Positions 56,500-64,000 of a stretch of 64,000 bases of DNA are shown here, in pieces. The DNA comes from JBBSDP01 sp963754335. GTDB lineage: Bacteria; Planctomycetota; Phycisphaerae; Tepidisphaerales; Tepidisphaeraceae. The stretch is from assembly GCA_963754335.1 (NCBI GenBank), contig CAVWFQ010000003.1:992001-1056000 (forward strand). The letters are read 5' to 3'. The position numbers were made by a program, and so were the translations under genes. How positions within the stretch are numbered: position 1 is the stretch's first letter; the number at the start of each line of letters is the position of its first letter. The notes beneath the pieces were generated by a model. It was not told the DNA's origin. It searched no databases and worked only from the letters and a program-made list of their open reading frames with translations.

Positions 56500-58613
56500 T
56501 CAATGAGCCGGAGGCGAGTCGGCCAGGGACTTGCCATCGTCCGGGAGCAATTCCCACTTTTCCCCGAAAAAACCGGCCGCGACTACCCCCCCTGGCGAAC
56601 GGGAGGTAGCCGGGACCGCAACATCAATCACGGCATAGTCCGGCAACTTGGGCGTTTGGCGAGCGTTGTTGAGGTAATCGTATTCGCGGTAGGTGAAACC
56701 GCTATTGATCACGACATAGTGATCGGGGCGGAGCGGATTGGGGTAGATCAGAACGGGCGCATGATGTGATGCGTCGAAAGAATGCTCGCCGATCTTCACC
56801 GATTGTGCGTCCCAGGAAGTGGGAAGTCGGCCGACGATCTTTCGGATAATCGCGTTGCTCGACGGATCGCCGAACAGGATGAGGTTGCCGCCTGCAATAT
56901 CTGCATCAGTGACCTGATCGTCGTCTTTGACGAGCGCCTCGCCGCGAAATTGCTTCCGCCAATGATCGATCGCGTGGTCACATTCCGATTTTTCCCATGC
57001 GCCGGTTTTCTCGTTCAAAGGTTTACCAGTCGGGCGGACGATCAGGAAATGATCCATGAACGCGTCGTCGATCGGGCCCTGAAGGCCGTGAATCTTTCGC
57101 GGCGAAGAATCGTGAAAGCCTCTCTCGTCTGTTCGCGTCCATTTATTTTTGAGTTTTACAAAATGAGCCGCCCAGGATCTGTCGGCATTAACGGGCGTGC
57201 ACTCGATTTCAACGCGCCCATCCAGTCTAACGACGGGCTTTGTGCCGGCTGCAAGAGGACATTCGCCGGCGCCGAAGCACAACGTTAAAGCCGTGACATT
57301 TTGGGACATGACTGCAAAGCCATACTGGCGACTGGCTGGTTCGTAGAGCCCGCCGGCCTCGGCGCGGGTTCTGATCCAATGGTGCTCAAGTGCGTCCACG
57401 GTCATCCAGTACATGTGGTTGTATCGCAACGTCCAGGTCTCCAGCCGGATCGGCTCGGGAACCGGATTGCGTCCCTTATCGAGCACCGCATCGATCTGCT
57501 GGTCCATCTCCAGTTTGGTCGCCAGCTCATATCGATGAGGTGTTTTCGGTCCGACGAATCGTTTGATGTTTACGCCTTCCGCGGCGGTCGCCTTGAGCAT
57601 GATGTCGGAAGCTTGTTTCTGCGGGTCGATTTCTCCGCCGTAGGCGAACGTCGGAAGATTCGAAAGATTGGCGGCGTAGTCCGTGCAATCGTAAAGGTGA
57701 TACAGGACGCGCTCGTGCCAGGGAGATGCCGAGAGGTCTTCCTTCTGGAATACTTTTAGAAACTCCTCAGTTTCGGCAAAGCCAGCGCCCGGCGCCGCCG
57801 CCGTCCAGAGGTCGGTGTAATGGACGGCAAATTCCCAGGCCATCGCGCCGCCCATCGAGAACCCGGTGACCAGCACGCGATTGTCGTCGATGGGGTAATG
57901 TTTTTTCACCTCCGACATCGCCTCGAGCACATCGATTTCTCCGGCAAATTTGAAAGCGGTGATGTATCTTCCGTAACACGCGAGGACGAATTTGTCCTGG
58001 CGTGGCTGATACGGCTTGAGATAACTCAGATCGGGCAGGGGATCGTCGCGAATGACGAATCGCAGTTCGGTGAGCAATTCATCGCGACCATGGCCCCAGA
58101 CGTCGAGACGGTATTTCTTTGCCGGCTGAGTGTCGGCGCCGGCCGAAAAACCCGCCGGCAGGACGACACGATAAGGCTGCACCGATCCGTCGATCCGCGA
58201 AACGTAGCCGCGCGGACCGCTTTCGCTGATCCACGGCGTTTTGCCGTCTCGCAATGACCTGGCCCGCGCCATGCCATCGGCCAGTGCCTTGGCGCGTTGG
58301 CCGGATCGATCGTCTCGTGATAAACCAGCGGATAGCGGATGGCGTTGTAATAGATCTGGACGTCGGACAAATAGGCGAGCAATTCCGGCTTCTTTTTCAA
58401 TTGATCCGCAAGCGAATCGATCTCCTTGCCGAGCGCATCCAGCCCCGCCTGAATTGATTCGCGATCAGCAACGGGAAGCTCCTTGCCAATCGGCGGAATC
58501 GGGCGAACCGCCGAGGGGATGTTGTCTTTTGGGCCGTCGGCAAGGACCGCAGTCGCGCAAAACGCGATCAGGAGCAAAGTTAGAAACGTTGTTTCGCGAG
58601 CGTTTCGATTCAC
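56500..58613 (-). CDS. Secreted alpha/beta hydrolase (prolyl-oligopeptidase-type esterase), frameshifted near 58270
   Basis: Start GTG at 58613 with GGAGGA about 7 bases upstream; signal peptide TTFLTLLLIAFCATAVLADG, then IQAGLDALGKEIDSLADQLK. The frame shifts in AACGCGCCAAGG and continues KALADGMARARSLRDGKTPW to 56500. The hydrolase core has the oxyanion-type VLACYGRYITAF, the nucleophile elbow VLVTGFSMGGAMAWEFAVHY, Asp in FAYGGEIDPQKQA and His in VGPKTPHRYELATK. The C-terminal part has a second beta-rich domain. One extra G restores the frame. It could be a peptidase or polysaccharide ester hydrolase. Confidence 0.85.
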
Positions 58614-58834
58614 AAAATTCCTCCGGCCTTCATCACCCGAGCACCTCGACGACGGGGCAAAGCGGCGCCTTCATGCGCATCGACGCTGCCAGCCGTCGCC
58701 GCCGCCTCGCCCCGCATCGGTCGCGCTCGGAATTAAGGAGCGCTCGCAATACGGGGCGGCGCGGCGACTGGAGCAGTCGAAAGAACCGCGAGAACGCGCG
58801 CCGCTCTGCCACGTCGTGCACCGGAGTGTGATTA

Positions 58835-60269
58835 TCACTGACCATTCTCCGCCAATTCCTTCGTCGTCGCGGCGATGACGGCTTTGGCGTCGCCGAAGAG
58901 CATGCGGGTGTTGTCGAGCGTGTAGAGCTCGTTGTCGATACCGGCGAAGCCGGGGTTCATCGAACGCTTGATTGCGACCACGGTTCGGGCCTTGTCGGCG
59001 TTGAGAATCGGCATGCCGTAGATCGGCGAACTCTTTTCATGCCTGGCGGCGGGATTCACCACGTCGTTGGCGCCGATGACGAGCGCGACATCCGCCTGCG
59101 GAAACTCTGGATTGATCTCGTCCATTTCGACGAGCTTGTCGTAGGGGATTTCCGCCTCGGCGAGCAAGACGTTCATGTGGCCGGGCATGCGCCCCGCTAC
59201 CGGATGAATTGCAAAACGAACGTTGATGCCGCGGCGGGTGAGCTGGTCATACAGCTCGCGCACCTTGTGTTGCGCCTGCGCGACGGCCATGCCGTAGCCG
59301 GGGATTATGATGACGTTTTGCGCGGCTTCGAGGATCTGCGCCACTTCGTCCGCCCCGGCGGGGTGGACGGCTTTCTTTTCGCCCGCCACCGCGGCAGAAG
59401 TTTGAATCTGGCCGAATGCTCCGAAGAGAACATTGGTGAAACTGCGATTCATCGCCTTGCACATGATGATGCTGAGGATGAAGCCGCTGGCGCCGTCGAG
59501 GGCGCCGGCGATGATCAGCAGTTTACTGTTCAGCACGAATCCCATCATGCTCGCGGACAAGCCGGCGTAACTGTTGAGCAGCGCGATGACGGTCGGCATG
59601 TCCGCGCCGCCGATGGGGACGATCAGCAGCACGCCGAAGGCGAGCGAAAGAAGCAGCAGGATCGGAAAGAGCCACGACCATTGCGGGTGAAAGGTCAAAC
59701 CGACGCCGCAAAGCACGGCGGCCGCGAGCAGAGCGAGGTTGTAGATGTTCTGATTCTTGTAGACGATCGGGCGCGTCGGGAGCAGTTCCTGAAGCTTGCC
59801 GAACGCCATCATGCTGCCCGTAAAGGTCAGTCCGCCCAATAACACTTCGAGGCAGAGAAAGGCCATCTCGATCGATGTGGGAGGGGCGTGGTGCAGATCG
59901 AAGAGATAGTAATGGGCGGTTCCGACGAGCGCGGCCGCCAATGCGCCGCAGGCGTGCGACAAGGCGGTTCGCTGCGGAACCGCGGTCATTGGCATCCAGA
60001 TGGCCATGGGCGCACCGATCAGCGCCGACGACGAAGCCGACGATGATCCATTCGTAGCTGACGATGTTGTGGTGGAGCAGCGCGCCGAGGATAGCCAGCC
60101 CCATCCCCAATTCCCCGGCAATGTTGCCGCGCCGGGCGGTGTGCGCGGCGTCGAGCCATTTCAGGGCGAGGACGAAAAGCGCGGCTGCGATAACGAACAA
60201 GGTGGTGGCGAAGACGCTTTCCATCGTCGCCTGTTCGGCATCCGTTGCCAGAGCGAGAAGAAAGCTCAC
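58835..60269 (-). CDS. pntB: NAD(P) transhydrogenase beta subunit PntB, frameshifted near 60010
   Basis: Membrane subunit plus NADP(H)-binding domain III of proton-translocating transhydrogenase. It begins MSFLLALATDAEQATMESVF; after several transmembrane segments (FVIAAALFVLALKWLDAAHT) the frame shifts in GTCGGCGCTGATC and continues LIGAPMAIWMPMTAVPQRTA with GALAAALVGTAHYYLFDLHH. Domain III carries VIIIPGYGMAVAQAQHKVRE and the NADP site DVALVIGANDVVNPAARHE. Adding one CG restores the frame. It is the third gene of the pnt operon; its ATG overlaps the pntAB stop. Confidence 0.9.
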
Positions 60270-60556
60270 CGCTTCACCTCGCGCTTCCTGAACATCTTGA
60301 GCATGCGATCGGTGATCATGAACCCGCCGATGATGTTGGCCGACGCGGCCGCGACCGCGAGCGTACCCAATACGGTTGAAAGCACGCTCCGATGCGCGCC
60401 GGCCAGCTCAATGGCAGCGATAACGCTGATTGCGGAGATCGCATTGGTCAGCGACATGAGTGGCGTGTGCAGCAATGGGCTTACCCGGCGGATCACTTCC
60501 AGTCCGAGAAACGCCGCCAGCAGGAAAACGTAAATATCCGATCCAAAATCAGGCAT
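60266..60556 (-). CDS. pntAB: NAD(P) transhydrogenase alpha subunit part 2 (membrane), PntAB
   Basis: A 96-residue membrane subunit of the three-gene type of transhydrogenase: DIYVFLLAAFLGLEVIRRVS, the conserved TPLMSLTNAISAISVIAAIE, and VLGTLAVAAASANIIGGFMI. It ends MFRKREVKR. Both gene ends overlap the neighbours by 4-8 bases, so translation of the three subunits is coupled. The frame is intact. Confidence 0.95.
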   Translation of the reverse strand: MPDFGSDIYVFLLAAFLGLEVIRRVSPLLHTPLMSLTNAISAISVIAAIELAGAHRSVLSTVLGTLAVAAASANIIGGFMITDRMLKMFRKREVKR

Positions 60557-61682
60557 GGGTGAGCGCCTCCTTGAGCCGGGGATGAACGATCTGGCCGGCG
60601 TGTGTCAATAACACACCGGCGATCACTTCGTCAGTGATGTCGATCTTCAGGTTCCCTTCCTTGTCGATGATCAGCTTAAGCAGATTGACCAGATTGTTGG
60701 CATAGACCTGGCTGGCGTGAAAGGGGACGGTGGCGGGAATGTTGGTGATGCCGATCAGCGTCACGCCATTCTTTGTCACGATTTTGCCCGGGCTCGGTCA
60801 GTTCGCAATTTCCTCCGGATTCGGCGGCCAGATCGACGATCACCGATCCGACCTGCATTTTTTCGACCACCTCGGCCGGGATCAACTTCGGAGCGGGCTT
60901 GCCCGGTATGGCAGCGGTCGTAATAACCGCATCGGATTCGATCAGGGCGCGGGCCATGAGCTCGCGCTGTTTTGATTGCTGCTCCGGAGTCAGTTCCTTC
61001 GCATATCCGCCGGCGTCCTGCGCGCCGCGGTTTCGAGCGGCAATTCCAGGAATTTCCCGCCGACGCTCTGGACCTGCTCTTTTACGGCGGGACGCACGTC
61101 GTAAGCGGTGACGATCGCGCCCAACCGTTTTGCGGTGGCGATCGCCTGCAAGCCTGCGACCCCAGCGCCGATGACAAATACACGGGCGGCCTGGAGCGTT
61201 CCGGCGGCAGTCATCAGCATTGGGAAAATCTTGACCGAGCGCTCCGCCGCGAGAATCACCGCCTTGTAACCGGCGATGTTCGCCTGCGAGCTGAGCACGT
61301 CCATGGCCTGTGCCCGGGAAATCCGCGGCAGAAATTCCAGCGCCATCGCCGAGACACCCTGCGCCTCGACTGCCTTGATCAATTCCGAACTGCGCTGCGG
61401 CGACAGCATGCCGATGAGCAGCGCGCCCGTGTGCATCTGCCGTGCCTGTTCGACATTGGGTGGACGAACGACCAGCGCGATATCCGCCCGATTCCACCCG
61501 TCGGTCCCGACGATCTCGGCTCCCGCAGCCCGATAAGCGTCGTCCCGATGCGAGGCCATCAGTCCGGCGTTTGATTCCACGAGGACCTGAACGTTCGGTC
61601 CGGCCAGCTTCTTGATCAGCGCCGGCGTCATCGCGACGCGCGTTTCGTCCTGATCGGTTTGATTGGGTACAAAAATGTTCAT
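60549..61682 (-). CDS. pntAA: NAD(P) transhydrogenase alpha subunit part 1 (NAD-binding), PntAA, frameshifted near 61030 and 60793
   Basis: Soluble NAD(H)-binding domain I. It starts MNIFVPNQTDQDETRVAMTP; Rossmann motif VFVIGAGVAGLQAIATAKRL with VTAYDVRP. The frame shifts after FLELPLETAA, then reads QDAGGYAKELTPEQQSKQRE and IVDLAAESGGNCELTEPG; after a second shift near 60793 it continues TKNGVTLIGITNIPATVPFH. Adding one G in GCGGCGCGC and one CG at CCGGGCAAAA restores it. The complex couples NADH-to-NADPH hydride transfer to proton entry and supplies NADPH. First gene of the operon. Confidence 0.9.
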
Positions 61683-61745
61683 CCGACCGAATCCTGCTCC
61701 TTCTGTGCCGGGGGTAGTGTAGGTTTTCCGGTCGAGTTCGCTACC

Positions 61746-64000
61746 CTATCCCTCCCATTTCCAATCGCGGATTTCCGGCATGTCCTGGCCGTACTTGCAG
61801 ATGTATTCCTTGTGGTCCAGCAGCTTGTCGCGGATCGCCTGCTTGGCGTAGGCGGCGGTTGGGCCGAGCTTTGGAACGCGATCGATTACGTCGCCGGCAA
61901 GATGAAATCGGTCCAGATCGTTGAGCACCACCATGTCGAATGGCGTGGTCGTCGTCCCTTCCTCCTTGTAGCCGCGAACGTGAATGTTGTGATGATTGGT
62001 TCGGCGATAGGTGAGCCGGTGAATCAGCCAGGGATAGCCGTGGTAGGCAAAGATCACCGGCTTGTCGCGCGTGAAAAGGACGTCGAAATCGGCGTCGCTC
62101 AAGCCGTGCGGATGTTCGCTGGCGGGCTGGAGCTTCATCAGATCGACGACGTTGATCACGCGCACTTTCAGGTCGGGGAAATGCCCGCGTAACAGTGCGA
62201 CGGCGGCGAGCGTCTCCAGCGTCGGCACGTCTCCCGCGCAGGCCATGACCACGTCCGGCTCCAATCCTTTGTCGTTGCTGGCCCATTCGAACATGCCGAT
62301 GCCGGCGGTGCAGTGCTTCACCGCCGATTCCATGTCCAGCCACTGCGGCGCCGGCTGCTTTCCGGCGACGATCACGTTCACGTAGTTGCGGCTCCGCAGG
62401 CAATGATCAGTGACCGAGAGCAGGCAATTCGCGTCCGGCGGCAGATAGACGCGAATCACGTCGGCTTTCTTGTTCACTACGTGATCGATGAAGCCGGGAT
62501 CCTGATGGCTGAACCCATTGTGATCCTGCCGCCAGACATGGCTGGTGAGCAGATAATTCAGCGACGCGATTGGCCGCCGCCACTCGATCCGCCGGGTCAC
62601 GTTGAGCCATTTGGCGTGCTGATTGAACATCGAATCGACGATGTGAATGAACGCCTCATAGCATGAAAAGAATCCGTGGCGGCCAGTGAGCAGATACCCT
62701 TCGAGCCATCCCTGGCATTGGTGCTCGCTGAGCATTTCCATAACGCGGCCGTCTCTGGCAACGTGATCGTCATTGGGAAGGATCTCAGCTTCCGATTCGC
62801 GATTGGTCACCTTGAAAACGTCGCCCCAGCGGTTTGAAGCTGTCTCGTCCGGGCTGAAAACCCGGAAATTCTTCGCGTCTTTGTTCAGCTCCAGGACGTC
62901 GCGAATCATTTCGCCCTGAACGCGAGTTGCCTCGGCGTCGATCGCGCCGGGCTTGGAGACTTTCACCGCATACTTGCGAAAATCCGGCATGCGCAGGTCG
63001 TGGAGCAGCAAGCCGCCGTTGGCATTGGGATTGGCGCCCATTCGACGATTGCCTTCGGGCGCTAGTTCAGCGAATTCGGCGCGAAACCTGCCGGATTCGT
63101 CGAAAAGTTCCTCCGGCTTATATTTTTTCATCCATTCTTCGAGGATCTTCACGTGCTTCGGATTTTCCGCCAGGTTGGACAGGGGGACCTGATGGGCGCG
63201 GAACGTGCCCTCGATCTGAATGCCATCCACCACCTTCGGTCCGGTCCAACCTTTGGGCGAACGCAGCACGATCATCGGCCAGAGCGGCCGCTCGGTCTTG
63301 CCCTTGCTGCGAGCGTCGTCCTGAATGCGGTGGATGTCGGCGTAAATCGCGTCGAGCGTTTCAGCCATCTTCTGGTGCATGGCCACCGGCTCATCGCCTT
63401 CGACATAGTGGGGCGTGTATCCGTAACCGCGGAGGAGATAGTCCAGCTCTTCGTGTGGAATGCGCGCGAGCACGGTCGGGCCGGCGATCTTGTAGCCGTT
63501 GAGATGCAGGATCGGCAGGACCGCGCCATCGCGGACGGGATTGAGAAATTTGTTTGAATGCCAGCTCGTCGCCAGCGGCCCGGTTTCGGCTTCGCCGTCG
63601 CCGATGACACAGGTAGCGATCAGTCCGGGATTGTCGAAGACCGCGCCGAAGGCGTGGGACATGCAGTATCCCAATTCGCCCCCTTCATGGATTGAGCCCG
63701 GCGTTTCCGGCGCATCGTGGCTGGGGATGCCGCCGGGAAAGCTGAACTGCTTGAACAGCCGGTGCATCCCCGTTTCGTCCTGCGAAATATTCGGATAAAT
63801 CTCGCTGTACGTTCCTTCCAGATACGTGTTGGCGACCATTCCCGGCCCGCCATGACCGGGGCCGCAGATGTAGATCATGTCCAGATCGTGTTCTTTGATG
63901 ATCCGATTCAGGTGGACGTAAATGAAATTCAATCCCGGCGTCGTCCCCCAATGCCCCAGCAGCCGCGGCTTGATTTGCTCGATGCGCAGGGGCTCGCGCA
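61746..64000 (-). CDS. xfp: Xylulose-5-phosphate/fructose-6-phosphate phosphoketolase, 5' end beyond window
   Basis: Thiamine-diphosphate enzyme that splits xylulose 5-phosphate or fructose 6-phosphate with phosphate to acetyl phosphate plus a sugar phosphate. The frame runs to the window edge (upstream codons read REPLRIEQIKPRLLGHWGTT), so about the first 40-50 residues are missing. Motifs: YICGPGHGGPGMVANTYLEG, the ThDP motif VIGDGEAETGPLATSWHSNK, KGWTGPKVVDGIQIEGTFRA, FSPDETASNRW and SFNH-like QDHNGFSHQDPGFIDHV; C-terminus KEYICKYGQDMPEIRDWKW. It is intact as far as seen. The pnt operon lies downstream on the same strand, 63 bp away. Confidence 0.95.
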   Translation of the reverse strand, partial: REPLRIEQIKPRLLGHWGTTPGLNFIYVHLNRIIKEHDLDMIYICGPGHGGPGMVANTYLEGTYSEIYPNISQDETGMHRLFKQFSFPGGIPSHDAPETPGSIHEGGELGYCMSHAFGAVFDNPGLIATCVIGDGEAETGPLATSWHSNKFLNPVRDGAVLPILHLNGYKIAGPTVLARIPHEELDYLLRGYGYTPHYVEGDEPVAMHQKMAETLDAIYADIHRIQDDARSKGKTERPLWPMIVLRSPKGWTGPKVVDGIQIEGTFRAHQVPLSNLAENPKHVKILEEWMKKYKPEELFDESGRFRAEFAELAPEGNRRMGANPNANGGLLLHDLRMPDFRKYAVKVSKPGAIDAEATRVQGEMIRDVLELNKDAKNFRVFSPDETASNRWGDVFKVTNRESEAEILPNDDHVARDGRVMEMLSEHQCQGWLEGYLLTGRHGFFSCYEAFIHIVDSMFNQHAKWLNVTRRIEWRRPIASLNYLLTSHVWRQDHNGFSHQDPGFIDHVVNKKADVIRVYLPPDANCLLSVTDHCLRSRNYVNVIVAGKQPAPQWLDMESAVKHCTAGIGMFEWASNDKGLEPDVVMACAGDVPTLETLAAVALLRGHFPDLKVRVINVVDLMKLQPASEHPHGLSDADFDVLFTRDKPVIFAYHGYPWLIHRLTYRRTNHHNIHVRGYKEEGTTTTPFDMVVLNDLDRFHLAGDVIDRVPKLGPTAAYAKQAIRDKLLDHKEYICKYGQDMPEIRDWKWEG

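Overview
This window looks like soil or freshwater Planctomycetes DNA, probably class Phycisphaerae. Supporting marks are two DUF1549/DUF1553 plus DUF1501 gene pairs, three secreted proteins with LEPR-XLL-like N-termini (motifs EDRRLLS, EMRLLFS, EDRTLWS), pseudopilin-like proteins of the planctomycete type, Tat-exported Gfo/Idh/MocA oxidoreductases, and repeated small membrane proteins carrying a C-x2-C-x-YDLRA-x-n-CPECG zinc ribbon. The DNA is GC-rich, and many intergenic stretches hold inverted repeats.

Layout. 0.3-6.5 kb: a DUF1549/DUF1501 pair, then a convergent sedolisin (S53) with a proline-threonine array of about 660 bp. 6.6-11.3 kb: a lipase-like lipoprotein, gene fragments, a response regulator, a DUF2934 protein, tRNA-Arg(TCT) and an ABC-2 permease. 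10.8-16.3 kb: a drug-efflux operon (MarR regulator, RND pump, membrane-fusion protein) with a visible promoter and operator. 16.3-25.9 kb: a PEBP lipoprotein, a sugar epimerase, a glycosyltransferase, small membrane proteins, tRNA-Tyr, a Panacea-domain protein, an HNH-nuclease lipoprotein and a large surface protein. 26-33 kb: a fluid region with zinc-ribbon relics, a DUF6714/zinc-ribbon gene pair, a palindromic repeat family, two complete insertion sequences and truncated ParB and transposase genes. 34-40 kb: a less GC-rich island of secreted proteins (S53 peptidase, lipoprotein, metacaspase, histidine phosphatase) ending at a fragment of tRNA-Arg(TCG). 41-51.9 kb: an ISL3 remnant, a terminase-small-subunit-like pair, a second DUF1549/DUF1501 pair, a VapBC module, an oxidoreductase, a zinc-ribbon membrane protein and hslU. 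51.9-64 kb, mostly minus strand: SGNH hydrolase, Ysc84 lipoprotein, oxidoreductase, two pseudopilins, a large esterase/peptidase, pntAA-pntAB-pntB transhydrogenase and a phosphoketolase running off the end.

A striking property is the number of single frameshifts (about twenty) in otherwise well-conserved genes, including hslU and pnt. Most sit in alternating G/C tracts and are repaired by adding one G or one CG, so I read them mainly as consensus sequence errors and annotate the whole genes. True relics (truncated ParB, transposase fragments, GNAT fragment, tRNA fragment) are annotated separately.

Functionally, the window combines complex-substrate degradation (secreted peptidases and hydrolases, oxidoreductases, sugar epimerase), central carbon and redox metabolism (phosphoketolase, transhydrogenase) and a drug-efflux operon. 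The most unusual parts are the two unrelated insertion sequences sitting at the same position of two copies of one palindrome, and the secreted-protein island ending at the broken tRNA.
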